Origin: an uncultured Gammaproteobacteria bacterium
GTDB taxonomy: Bacteria; Pseudomonadota; Gammaproteobacteria; Chromatiales; Chromatiaceae
DNA: 25,925 nt
Reading direction: 5' to 3'
NCBI GenBank assembly: GCA_937926265.1
Contig: CALAZS010000010.1
Span: forward strand, 1 to 25,925
Position 1 is the first letter of the stretch; every line of letters starts with the position of its first letter. Of the stretch, positions 14,533 to 21,597 are shown one piece after another. Both the position numbers and the translations under genes were made by a program. The notes under the pieces are model-generated. The model worked only from the letters and a program-made list of their open reading frames with translations. It did no database searches and was not told the origin of the DNA.

Positions 14533-14575
14533 TAATGATGGGGAGAAGGTTTTATTAGCCTTATCCCCATCATTA
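14533..14575. terminator. Strong hairpin between the peroxiredoxin gene and tRNA-Lys
   Basis: A 17-bp stem with a single mismatch: arms 14533-14549 (TAATGATGGGGAGAAGG) and 14559-14575 (CCTTATCCCCATCATTA), with a 9-nt loop. It is 6 bp past the 3' end of tRNA-Lys and could stop transcription from either side. Neither strand has a proper T-run after the stem, so it may act as a processing or barrier hairpin rather than a classical intrinsic terminator. Confidence 0.55.
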
Positions 14576-14581
14576 GGAATA

Positions 14582-14657
14582 TGGTGGGCCGTATAGGATT
14601 CGAACCTATGACCAATGGATTAAAAATCCACTGCTCTACCGACTGAGCTAACGGCCC
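14582..14657 (-). tRNA. tRNA-Lys(UUU)
   Basis: A 76-nt cloverleaf on the minus strand with CCA encoded. The acceptor stem GGGCCGT pairs with ACGGCCC; the D arm is GCTC-AGTCGGTA-GAGC; the anticodon loop TTTTTAA gives anticodon TTT; and the T arm ATAGG-TTCGAAT-CCTAT is complete. The gene closely resembles bacterial tRNA-Lys. It lies after queC on the same strand but has its own promoter. Confidence 0.98.
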
Positions 14658-14671
14658 CAAAAAGAAGCGGA

Positions 14672-14699
14672 ATTATACATTAGAATCGCCCTTATTCAA
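14672..14699 (-). promoter_or_regulatory. Sigma70-type promoter of tRNA-Lys
   Basis: On the minus strand, TTGAAT (14694-14699) and a consensus TATAAT (14672-14677) are 16 bp apart, placing the transcript start about 8 bp before the mature tRNA 5' end. The TCCGC just after the -10 is a GC-rich discriminator, the type linked to stringent control of stable RNA genes. The -35 begins 8 bp past the queC stop codon. Confidence 0.75.
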
Positions 14700-14707
14700 T
14701 ACCCAAA

Positions 14708-15403
14708 TTAGTCCTGATAAACTGTGGGATCCTGAACATTCGCCTGCTCAAAACCCTGTCTGCGTAACCGGCATGAATCACACTCTCCGCAGGCCCTGCC
14801 CTGCCCATCTGCCTGGTAGCAGGATATGGTTAAGGCGTAATCTACGCCCAGCCTGGAACCTGTCTGAATAATGTCAGATTTGGTCATCTGAATGAGCGGC
14901 GCCTTAATGGAAAACCTGTCGCCCTCAACACCGGCCCTGGTCGCCAAATTAGCCATATCTTCAAAAGATTTTATGTATTCCGGGCGACAATCCGGGTATC
15001 CCGAGTAGTCGACCGCATTAACGCCCACAAAAATATCCCTGGCTTCCAGCGTTTCCGCCCAGGCCAGTGCCAATGACAAAAATATGGTGTTACGTGCCGG
15101 CACATAAGTCACCGGAATATCATCGGACATTTCCGTAGGTACGGCGATACTGTCATCGGTAAGCGCTGAGCCACCGAACTTGCGCAGATCCAGGTTAATC
15201 ACCTGGTGCGATGCCACCTGCATGTTTATAGCTATTTTACGCGCAGCATTTAGCTCGGTGTTATGGCGCTGACCATAATCGAGGCTTAACGCATAGCACT
15301 CATAACCTTCAGACCTGGCAATTGCCAGCACCGTGGCTGAATCCAGACCACCTGAAAGTAGTACCACCGCCCTTTTGCCAAAATCATTCGTAACACTATT
15401 CAT
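14708..15403 (-). CDS. queC: 7-cyano-7-deazaguanine synthase QueC
   Basis: A 231-residue enzyme that turns 7-carboxy-7-deazaguanine into preQ0 with ATP and ammonia, a step to the modified tRNA base queuosine. The N-terminal PP-loop SGGLDS (17-22) binds ATP; the C-terminal Cys cluster C195, C205, C208 and C211 (in CGECDSC) is the zinc site. Length is standard. It follows queE by 6 bp, so the two act in one transcript and are consecutive steps of the same pathway. Confidence 0.97.
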   Translation of the reverse strand: MNSVTNDFGKRAVVLLSGGLDSATVLAIARSEGYECYALSLDYGQRHNTELNAARKIAINMQVASHQVINLDLRKFGGSALTDDSIAVPTEMSDDIPVTYVPARNTIFLSLALAWAETLEARDIFVGVNAVDYSGYPDCRPEYIKSFEDMANLATRAGVEGDRFSIKAPLIQMTKSDIIQTGSRLGVDYALTISCYQADGQGRACGECDSCRLRRQGFEQANVQDPTVYQD

Positions 15404-15409
15404 ATCACT

Positions 15410-16054
15410 TTAGCGCCCTTCGCCACCGCCCCAGAGTAATTTATGCAACTGCACCTGCATTCTTACATTTAACTGATCGGCGATAATCCAGTCCGCAAGC
15501 TGAGTAGCCGACATATCTCCCTCAACCGGTGAGAACAGCACCTCACACTTGCCCGTAAGAGCATATTCACTGAGCATTTGCTTCGACCATTGGTAATCAT
15601 CGTTATCACAAATAACGAATTTCAGCTGATCATCCTCCTTGAGCAGGTCAAAGTTCTCGTAACGATTTTTTTCCATTTCGCCTGATGCCGGTGTTTTGAC
15701 ATCCACAACCCTGGTTACCCTTGAGTCAACGCCGGAGATATCAATTGCTCCACTGGTTTCAAGTGAGACTTTATATCCTTCATCGCATAAATCCTTTAAC
15801 AAAAAGATTGCATCTTTTTGGGCCAAAGGCTCACCACCGGTAACACAAACATACTGGCTATTGAAACTTTTTACCCTGGAAAGGATTTCTTCCCCGCTCA
15901 TATGATCCCCGCCTTTGAATGCATAAGCGGTATCGCAATAATCACATCTCAATGGACAACCGGATAGACGAACAAATACAGTTGGAATACCAACAAGGCT
16001 GCTTTCACCCTGCAAAGAATAAAATATTTCCTTGATCAGCAGTTTGTAGGACAT
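15410..16054 (-). CDS. queE: 7-carboxy-7-deazaguanine synthase QueE (radical SAM)
   Basis: A 214-residue radical SAM enzyme that contracts 6-carboxytetrahydropterin to 7-carboxy-7-deazaguanine. The [4Fe-4S] motif is C33-x3-C37-x2-C40 in SGCPLRCDYCDTAYAF, and VTGGEPL is the SAM-binding GGE motif. FYSLQGESSLVG near the start is typical of the QueE family. It lies 17 bp after cpoB at the end of the tol-pal operon, an arrangement seen in many gammaproteobacteria. Genes for QueD and GTP cyclohydrolase are not in the window. Confidence 0.97.
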   Translation of the reverse strand: MSYKLLIKEIFYSLQGESSLVGIPTVFVRLSGCPLRCDYCDTAYAFKGGDHMSGEEILSRVKSFNSQYVCVTGGEPLAQKDAIFLLKDLCDEGYKVSLETSGAIDISGVDSRVTRVVDVKTPASGEMEKNRYENFDLLKEDDQLKFVICDNDDYQWSKQMLSEYALTGKCEVLFSPVEGDMSATQLADWIIADQLNVRMQVQLHKLLWGGGEGR

Positions 16055-16071
16055 GAGAAAACTGGTAAGAA

Positions 16072-16911
16072 TCAGTTACCTGAAGCTATACGTTGTAAAC
16101 GTTTTTTAGCCAGACTTGCTTCAGAGCTACCAGGAAACTGTGTAATCACCTGGTTTAACATATTCCTGGCCTCACTGGTTTTACCGGTTGAGTGATAGAT
16201 ATAACCTGATTTTAGCAAGGCACCCGGTACCTTGGGACTCGATGGATACTGCTTGATTAGCTTGTTGAATTCAGCCAGTGCAGTATCGTTTTTCTGTAGC
16301 ACATAATTAGCTTCCGCCAACCAGTACTGGGCATTATCTGCCAGGGGGCTTTGCGGATGCTGCTTTAAGAATTTACCGAAAGCCTTGCTGGCATCAGCAT
16401 ACCTTTTTTCAGGACTTACCAGTAGCTTGTAAGCCTTGTCATAATCCTTTTGTGCCTGCGATGTAATGGACGTTTGCTGCTGCACAGGAGAATAGGTTGC
16501 AGACGCCTGTTGAGGTGGCGGAATTGTTTGACTTGATTGAGTTGCTGTAGCCACTGGTACAGATGATGTTGAACCAGATGATGAAGTTGATTGTACTGAA
16601 CCAGGTGAAGCCGAAGCTGGAGCACCCTGCTGCATGTTTGTCAGCCTTTGGTCGATATCGATGTATAAATCTCTTTGGCGACGTTTCAGGTCTTCAATAG
16701 AATGAGACTGCAGTTCAATCTGTCCGCGCAGCTGGCTGTTCTCACGTTTTAATGTTTCAACCTGCAACATCAGTTCGGTTAACTGGCTGATGCGTCGTTC
16801 CAGTCTGTCTACCCGGTTATCGAGTGACTGGGCTGAAACTGATGACAGCGGCAACAAGGCCGCCATCATCGCAGCCGAAACAATTGTCTTATAACGTTTT
16901 TGAAACTTCAT
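16072..16911 (-). CDS. cpoB: Cell division coordinator CpoB (YbgF)
   Basis: A 279-residue periplasmic protein with a Sec signal peptide (about 1-27, ending SVSAQ). A coiled-coil trimerisation segment (about 29-80) with many Leu and Arg is followed by a Ser/Gln/Thr-rich linker (about 95-155) and a C-terminal TPR domain (about 155-279; YDKAYKLL, YWLAEANYV, LLKSGYIY repeats). Known CpoB links PBP1B and TolA so that outer-membrane constriction keeps pace with septal peptidoglycan synthesis. It follows pal by 18 bp, the usual order. The linker is longer and more Ser-rich than in E. coli. Confidence 0.95.
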   Translation of the reverse strand: MKFQKRYKTIVSAAMMAALLPLSSVSAQSLDNRVDRLERRISQLTELMLQVETLKRENSQLRGQIELQSHSIEDLKRRQRDLYIDIDQRLTNMQQGAPASASPGSVQSTSSSGSTSSVPVATATQSSQTIPPPQQASATYSPVQQQTSITSQAQKDYDKAYKLLVSPEKRYADASKAFGKFLKQHPQSPLADNAQYWLAEANYVLQKNDTALAEFNKLIKQYPSSPKVPGALLKSGYIYHSTGKTSEARNMLNQVITQFPGSSEASLAKKRLQRIASGN

Positions 16912-16929
16912 GAACTTAATAATTTATGA

Positions 16930-17454
16930 TTAATACAGCAGCTCACCGCGACGATTCATCGACCATGATGCTTCTCCATGACCATCATCTGCAGGACGCT
17001 CTTCACCGTAACTTATGGTGTTGATACGGCTGCCTTCAACGCCTTCCGCTTCAAAGAAACGTTTGATCGTCATGGCACGACGTTCGCCCAGGCCAATGTT
17101 GTATTCACGTGTTCCACGCTCATCACAATGACCTTCGATTGTCAGGCTTACCTGCGGGTTTGCCACCAGGTATTCAGAGTGGGCACGCAGCACTTCATAA
17201 AATTCTGAACGAATGTCACTGGTATCAAAGTCGAAGTAAATCACTTTCGTATAAAGAGGACTGTTGGGATTATCCAATGGGTTACCTGACCAGTCACCGT
17301 AGCGGCTGGCACCGGAAGTGGAGGCACTGCCATCACCCTCTGAAACCGTTGCGCCATCTGCAGATGAATCCCCGCTTTTCATCATGGATTCACAACCTGA
17401 AAAAAACAGTACTGCCGTGAGTATCAACACCCAGTGCATAGCTTTAAATTTCAT
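16930..17454 (-). CDS. pal: Peptidoglycan-associated lipoprotein Pal
   Basis: A 174-residue outer-membrane lipoprotein. The lipobox FFSGC sets the lipid-bearing Cys at C21; a Ser/Gly/Asp-rich linker runs to about residue 60, and an OmpA-type peptidoglycan-binding domain fills the rest (VIYFDFDTSDI, IEGHCDERGTREYN, LGERRA). Pal holds the outer membrane to the cell wall and pairs with TolB. The gene lies 14 bp after tolB, as expected. Confidence 0.97.
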   Translation of the reverse strand: MKFKAMHWVLILTAVLFFSGCESMMKSGDSSADGATVSEGDGSASTSGASRYGDWSGNPLDNPNSPLYTKVIYFDFDTSDIRSEFYEVLRAHSEYLVANPQVSLTIEGHCDERGTREYNIGLGERRAMTIKRFFEAEGVEGSRINTISYGEERPADDGHGEASWSMNRRGELLY

Positions 17455-17468
17455 ATCCTTCTCTCCTG

Positions 17469-18773
17469 TTATTGTAATCTTGGTGACCAGACCGGTTCTC
17501 TTACATCACCTGATTGTAATGCCAGTCTCTGGCGAACCCGCCCATCAAACGAAACCGCTGATAATTCGGTGTTGCCTCGTGTCGTGGTTGAATAAATTAT
17601 CATGCTACCGTTCGGAGCGAAACTGGGGGATTCATCTAATTTGCCATTGGTTAACACCCGGAATTGTCTGTTAGCCAGTTCCTGCGCCGCAATGCGATAG
17701 TTGCCATTGATTCTGGTTACCATTACCAGGCTTTTGCCATCGGGTGAATAGGATGCCCTTGCATTGGACTCACCTTCATATGTCAGGCGTTCTGGCGAAC
17801 CGCCAGAAACCGGTACCCGGTAAACCTGGGGCAGCCCGGAGCGGTCTGATGTAAAAACAATGTATTTGCCATCGGGCGACCAGGCCGGTTCCGTATCAAT
17901 ACCCCAGTGCTTACTTAATTTACGTAATTTCTTTGTATTCAGGTTCATCACGTATATATCGGGATTGCCATCTTTTGAAAGCGTCATCGCCAGGTTGCGA
18001 CCGTCCGGTGACCAGGCAGGTGCGCCGTTGATACCTTTGAATGAAGTTATTTTCACACGACGACCGGTATAAACTTCCTGGATGTAAATGGCAGGCTGTC
18101 TTTTTTCAAAAGAAACATAGGCCAGCTTCTGTCCATCAGGTGACCATGCCGGTGACATAATCGGTTCTTTGGATTCGACAATGGTTTCCGGGTTGTAGCC
18201 ATCCGCATCTGCAATTTTCAGTGCAATGGTTTTCTGTCCACCTTTTTTAATTGAAGTGACATAAGCGATGCGGGTGGCGAAGGCTCCTTTTTCACCGGTT
18301 AAGGTTTCATAGATGGTGTCAGCTATCTGGTGAGCCGTGGTGCGAAGACTACGCGCCGTGGTTGGCACACTGAAACCGGTGATCTGCTCACCCCGGTAAA
18401 CGTCGTAGAGTTTGAAATTGATCAGGTAGCCACCGGTACTGTTTGGCTGAACCAGACCCACCACCAGGTTTTCAATGCCAATCACCCGCCAGTCACGAAA
18501 ATCGACGGTATCATTGGATGAAGGCCTTGAGAGCATCTTGTCTTCTGTTAAGGGACTGAAACGACCTGAACGTTCCAGGTCATCGCTGATAATCTTGCCA
18601 ACATCATGAAGTGGCAGTTCAGCAGCAGGGCCTGTCCATTTAAATGGTACGACAGCAACCGGCAATGCACCTTCAGCTCCCTGAGTGATTTCGATAACCA
18701 GATTCGCTGATACCTTGAAAGGTAACAGGCAAATCAACATCATCGAGACTAATAATCCAAAAACACTTTTCAT
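17469..18773 (-). CDS. tolB: Tol-Pal system protein TolB
   Basis: A 434-residue periplasmic protein with a signal peptide (about 1-23, ending VSA). The N-terminal domain (about 24-165) is the one that exchanges between Pal and TolA in known systems. The C-terminal six-bladed beta-propeller (about 180-434) shows repeated (P)AWSPDG motifs, at least four of them clear. Length matches the family. It sits between tolA and pal in the standard operon. Confidence 0.97.
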   Translation of the reverse strand: MKSVFGLLVSMMLICLLPFKVSANLVIEITQGAEGALPVAVVPFKWTGPAAELPLHDVGKIISDDLERSGRFSPLTEDKMLSRPSSNDTVDFRDWRVIGIENLVVGLVQPNSTGGYLINFKLYDVYRGEQITGFSVPTTARSLRTTAHQIADTIYETLTGEKGAFATRIAYVTSIKKGGQKTIALKIADADGYNPETIVESKEPIMSPAWSPDGQKLAYVSFEKRQPAIYIQEVYTGRRVKITSFKGINGAPAWSPDGRNLAMTLSKDGNPDIYVMNLNTKKLRKLSKHWGIDTEPAWSPDGKYIVFTSDRSGLPQVYRVPVSGGSPERLTYEGESNARASYSPDGKSLVMVTRINGNYRIAAQELANRQFRVLTNGKLDESPSFAPNGSMIIYSTTTRGNTELSAVSFDGRVRQRLALQSGDVREPVWSPRLQ

Positions 18774-18822
18774 CTAAAAAAACTTCCTCGACCACATATC
18801 CGGCAACCCCATCAGGTATGTC

Positions 18823-19725
18823 TTAATTTTCTTTCGGGTCAAAAATAAACGTAATTTCTCTAAAGTTTTCAAAAGCCGATCCCTTTGGTACCGGGAGTGG
18901 TTCGGCTTTGTATATCGCCTGTTCTACAGAACGATCGAAAGCACCGTTACCGCTAGACTTAACTATCGACACACTACCAACAACACCTGAAGGTATCAAT
19001 CGCACTCGAACTGTACATTTTAATCCTTCTGGGCTTCCGGGTGGCCTGAGCCAGCTTTGCTGCACTCTCTGCCTGATGGCAAACATTGCTGATGCCTGCT
19101 CTCTAGCTGCCGCTTCAGCAGCGAGTTGTTCTGCAATTTCACGTTCCCTGGCTGCTTTTTCCCTAGCTGCCTTCTCTTTGGCGGCTTTTTCTCTGGCTGC
19201 CTTTTCTTTGGCAGCCTTTTCTTTGGCAGCCTTCTCTTTGGCAGCTTTTTCCCGTTTCTTTCTCTCTGCCTCAGCCTTGGCCTTTTCTTCGGCTTCCTTT
19301 TTAGCTTCAGCTTTCTTTTTGGCTTCAGCTTTACGTTTCTTTTCCAGCTCCGCCTTGCGTTTTTTCTCTTCTGCTTTCTTTTGGGCCTCAGCTTTCTTTT
19401 GAGCTTCCTGTTTTTTCTTTTTTTCTTCCCTGGCTTTTTGTTCTGCAGCCTTGCGCTTTTTCTCCTGGTCAGCCAGGCGTTTCTTTTCAGCTAAACGTTT
19501 TTGTTCCTGTTGTTTTTTTTGTTTTTCCAGTTCTTTCTGCTTGTTGATTTCAGCCTGCAACTCTGAGTTGTCAACCACACGGGCCTTTACCACATCAACT
19601 TTGTTAACGATTTTTTTTGGTGGCTCACGCCAGTCAACCCCTATCACCATCAACACGACCACCACGACATGCACTGCTGCCGACAGCATAAATGCCACGG
19701 GATTTTCTTTAATCAACTGCCACAT
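18823..19725 (-). CDS. tolA: Tol-Pal system protein TolA
   Basis: A 300-residue inner-membrane protein that spans the periplasm. It has a single N-terminal transmembrane helix (about 11-30), a long charged helical domain rich in Lys, Glu and Ala (about 55-210), and a globular C-terminal domain (about 212-300; RQRVQQSWLRPPGSPEG, VRVRLIPSGVVG, GAFDRSVEQAI) that contacts TolB. The helical domain includes seven pentad repeats, see the separate entry. It links the TolQ-TolR proton motor to the outer membrane. Confidence 0.95.
   Translation of the reverse strand: MWQLIKENPVAFMLSAAVHVVVVVLMVIGVDWREPPKKIVNKVDVVKARVVDNSELQAEINKQKELEKQKKQQEQKRLAEKKRLADQEKKRKAAEQKAREEKKKKQEAQKKAEAQKKAEEKKRKAELEKKRKAEAKKKAEAKKEAEEKAKAEAERKKREKAAKEKAAKEKAAKEKAAREKAAKEKAAREKAAREREIAEQLAAEAAAREQASAMFAIRQRVQQSWLRPPGSPEGLKCTVRVRLIPSGVVGSVSIVKSSGNGAFDRSVEQAIYKAEPLPVPKGSAFENFREITFIFDPKEN
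19147..19251. repeat. Seven 15-bp coding repeats in tolA
   Basis: Residues 159-193 of TolA are seven copies of the pentad EKAA(K/R), so the DNA is a 105-bp imperfect array of 15-bp units. Arrays like this are prone to slippage that keeps the frame, and would change the length of the periplasm-spanning helix between strains. Confidence 0.85.
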
Positions 19726-19730
19726 GCTGC

Positions 19731-20156
19731 TTAGTTTTCAGGTGACTCAGTAATCAGGCCAACGGATGGCGCACCTGCTTCCTGTAAAATCACCATGGCT
19801 TCAACAACACGGCCATAAGGTACATTTTTATCGCCTTTTACCAGTACCGGTATATTTTTATTGGTGGTGATGATTGCGGCTGTTTTATTGAGCATATCTT
19901 CTTCATCAACAGCCTGGGTACGATCATCATCGTAGGTGATGAAAAAACCACCTTCACTGTTAATGGAAACCACCAATGGGCGTTTGCTGTCTTCTTCAAT
20001 AGGCTCTGCTTCAGCCTGGGGCAGTTCTACCTTGACACCCTGGGTTAACAGGGGGGCCGTAATCATGAAAATCACCAGCAACACCAGCATGACGTCAATG
20101 TAAGGCACTACATTGATTTCAGCCATTGGTCGACGGGTTTTTTGTTTTCGGGCCAT
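19731..20156 (-). CDS. tolR: Tol-Pal system protein TolR
   Basis: A 141-residue ExbD/TolR protein. The short cytoplasmic N-terminus (with RRPMAEINVVPYID) leads into one transmembrane helix (about 19-37) that carries the conserved D21 used in proton translocation, and then a periplasmic dimerisation domain. It pairs with TolQ to form the proton-driven motor. It lies 5 bp before tolA but is separated from tolQ by 206 bp, far more than the usual few bases, because repeat sequences fill the gap. Confidence 0.96.
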   Translation of the reverse strand: MARKQKTRRPMAEINVVPYIDVMLVLLVIFMITAPLLTQGVKVELPQAEAEPIEEDSKRPLVVSINSEGGFFITYDDDRTQAVDEEDMLNKTAAIITTNKNIPVLVKGDKNVPYGRVVEAMVILQEAGAPSVGLITESPEN

Positions 20157-20187
20157 TATTCGTTTATTGCATCAGTTTCGCATATGG

Positions 20188-20207
20188 ATTCCTGCTTTCG
20201 CAGGAAT
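20188..20207. repeat. Short dispersed-type palindrome between tolQ and tolR
   Basis: ATTCCTGC-tttc-GCAGGAAT has 8-bp perfect arms and is flanked by TGG and GAC. This is the form of the common dispersed palindrome (TGGATTCC...GGAATGAC) found in many proteobacterial genomes. In translation it gives the familiar IPAKAGI peptide. It lies 32-51 bp before tolR. Confidence 0.7.
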
Positions 20208-20224
20208 GACATTATTAAAAACGC

Positions 20225-20369
20225 AAAATGAATATTCTGCAGTTGAGGTTTTTTTCTCAGGCAAGGCGAAAATGCGCACAGGTGAGGATTTTACAAATAG
20301 TAAATGACGAACCGAGCACAGTTTCAACACAGCATGAGAGGAAAAGATTAATTGCAGAAATTTCATTTT
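20225..20369. mobile_element. 145-bp MITE-like inverted-repeat element
   Basis: Terminal inverted repeats of 34 bp (20225-20258 and 20336-20369) agree at 26 of 34 positions; both outer ends read AAAATGAA inward and share TTCTGCA. The core carries no gene and has small internal hairpins such as TTTAC-aaata-GTAAA. The right end overlaps the last codons of tolQ and supplies its TGA stop. Size, inverted ends and lack of coding fit a miniature inverted-repeat element or a large REP-type repeat; no target-site duplication is evident. Confidence 0.6.
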
Positions 20370-21040
20370 TTTAGAAAAGCCTGTCGCTGAAGTATATTCG
20401 AAAACTCTTCAACAAAATCCTCGAACCTGTTTTCCATTCTGGTGACATCATTTGAAAAACGGTTGTAAGCAACAACGGCCGGAATCGCCGCGAACAGTCC
20501 CATTGCCGTGGCAATAAGTGCTTCGGCAATACCGGGGGCAACCAGGTTTAAGGTTGCCTGCTTAACGTTACCAAGGGCATGGAATGCATTCATGATGCCC
20601 CACACCGTTCCAAACAAACCAACATAAGGACTGGTTGAGCCAATCGTAGCCAACTGAGAAAGGTGATTTTCAAGGTCATCCATCTCACGGTTCATTGCCA
20701 CCCGCATGGCACGGCGCGCACCTTCAACCATGGTATTTGGATCCATTCCCTTGTTTTCCTGCAAGCGGGCATATTCTCGAAAGCCGGCATGGAAAACGGC
20801 CGATAATCCGAAAAAGTCATCTTTGCGCTCAATACGGCGATAGAGTTCGCCAAGGTCCCCGCCTGACCAGAAGTCATCCTCAAACTCATCAGCTTCCTGC
20901 CGCGCCTTTTTCAGGATGCGGGAACGGTCAACAATCATGGCCCAGGAAAACACCGAGGCAAGCACCAGTGTTGCCATTACCGCCTGCACCAATGGACTGG
21001 CATTGAGCACCAGGCTTAGAAACGAAAGATCACTAGTCAT
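20363..21040 (-). CDS. tolQ: Tol-Pal system protein TolQ
   Basis: A 225-residue inner-membrane protein of the MotA/TolQ/ExbB family with three transmembrane helices (about 15-35, 135-155 and 170-192). The conserved block TIGSTSPYVGLFGTVWGIMNAF, here split across about residues 132-155, is typical. It forms the stator of the proton-driven motor with TolR. The start overlaps the ybgC end by 8 bp. The last residues (FLKK) and the TGA stop fall in the inverted repeat of the inserted element, so the extreme C-terminus is probably not ancestral; the family core is intact. Confidence 0.96.
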   Translation of the reverse strand: MTSDLSFLSLVLNASPLVQAVMATLVLASVFSWAMIVDRSRILKKARQEADEFEDDFWSGGDLGELYRRIERKDDFFGLSAVFHAGFREYARLQENKGMDPNTMVEGARRAMRVAMNREMDDLENHLSQLATIGSTSPYVGLFGTVWGIMNAFHALGNVKQATLNLVAPGIAEALIATAMGLFAAIPAVVAYNRFSNDVTRMENRFEDFVEEFSNILQRQAFLKK

Positions 21041-21434
21041 TATTCAAGGCCTTTAAAATATCTGCCGGCATTGCTACCGGTTTAAAGCTTTCAGGGTCAA
21101 GACACACTATTTTTATCACTCCGCGACTGCACACTTCGCCACTTTCTTTTCTGACTTCCTGCTCAAAAGTCAGGCTGACTTTTTTCTGTTGCTTTATTTT
21201 CGCACTGACCAGCAAGGCATCGTTAAATCTTGCAGGAATTATGTAATCGACTTCAGCCCGGTGAACAGCAAAGATAATTCCCTGGCTTGCCAAATGGTCC
21301 TGTTCAAATCCAAGCTCTCGAAGAAACTCGGTTCTGGCGCGCTCCATGAACTTTAAATAGTTCGCATAATATACAACGCCTCCGGAGTCGGTATCTTCAT
21401 AATATACTCGCACTGGCCAAAGGAACTCGATCAC
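21033..21434 (-). CDS. ybgC: Acyl-CoA thioesterase YbgC
   Basis: A 133-residue hot-dog-fold thioesterase, the usual first gene of the tol-pal operon. The active site YYEDTDSGGVVYYANYLKF contains the catalytic D16, and the FMERARTEFL helix follows. It acts on short or medium acyl-CoA, and in E. coli is linked to phospholipid synthesis. Start is GTG (minus strand, 21432-21434); a CAGG about 10 bp upstream is the only ribosome binding site. A tandem repeat lies in the leader. Confidence 0.94.
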   Translation of the reverse strand: MIEFLWPVRVYYEDTDSGGVVYYANYLKFMERARTEFLRELGFEQDHLASQGIIFAVHRAEVDYIIPARFNDALLVSAKIKQQKKVSLTFEQEVRKESGEVCSRGVIKIVCLDPESFKPVAMPADILKALNND

Positions 21435-21446
21435 AATTTGAAACCT

Positions 21447-21494
21447 GTTTTTATATGGGTTTTTATTTGGGCTTTTATTTGGATGTGTGTTTGG
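21447..21494. repeat. Four 12-bp tandem repeats in the ybgC leader
   Basis: Four adjacent 12-bp units: GTTTTTATATGG, GTTTTTATTTGG, GCTTTTATTTGG and ATGTGTGTTTGG. The first three differ by one or two bases; the fourth is more diverged. The array starts 13 bp before the GTG start of ybgC (minus strand), so it is in the promoter or the 5' leader of the tol-pal operon. Confidence 0.8.
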
Positions 21495-21506
21495 GTGTTC
21501 ATTAAG

Positions 21507-21527
21507 ATCTCGCCTTTTTGTCGAGAT
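21507..21527. repeat. Small hairpin between ruvB and ybgC
   Basis: ATCTCG and CGAGAT form a 6-bp stem with a 9-nt loop, about 70 bp after the ruvB stop. There is no T-run on the minus-strand 3' side, so it is a poor terminator. Confidence 0.3.
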
Positions 21528-21597
21528 AGCAAATTTCCATAAAATTATTGGACCTTTTCAAATCAACAAGTTCAATCGTCACGTTTAATTTCTATAT

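Noticed and set aside
14582..14657. tRNA-Lys as an integration site for a mobile island
   Set aside because: No integrase gene and no duplicated tRNA 3' end was found on either side.
14708..16054. queE-queC as a DNA-modification or defence island
   Set aside because: Both are standard queuosine genes at their usual place after tol-pal; no dpd-type DNA modification genes are near.
18908..19402. 164-codon plus-strand frame opposite tolA
   Set aside because: Shadow of the Lys/Glu/Ala codon bias of TolA; gives a Phe/Ser/Ala-rich low-complexity product.
20172..20366. 64-codon minus-strand frame between tolQ and tolR
   Set aside because: It is the translation of the inverted-repeat element and the dispersed palindrome (ending in the usual IPAKAGI peptide), not a gene.
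21447..21494. Short CRISPR-like array
   Set aside because: Units are 12 bp, directly adjacent with no spacers, and no cas genes are in the window.
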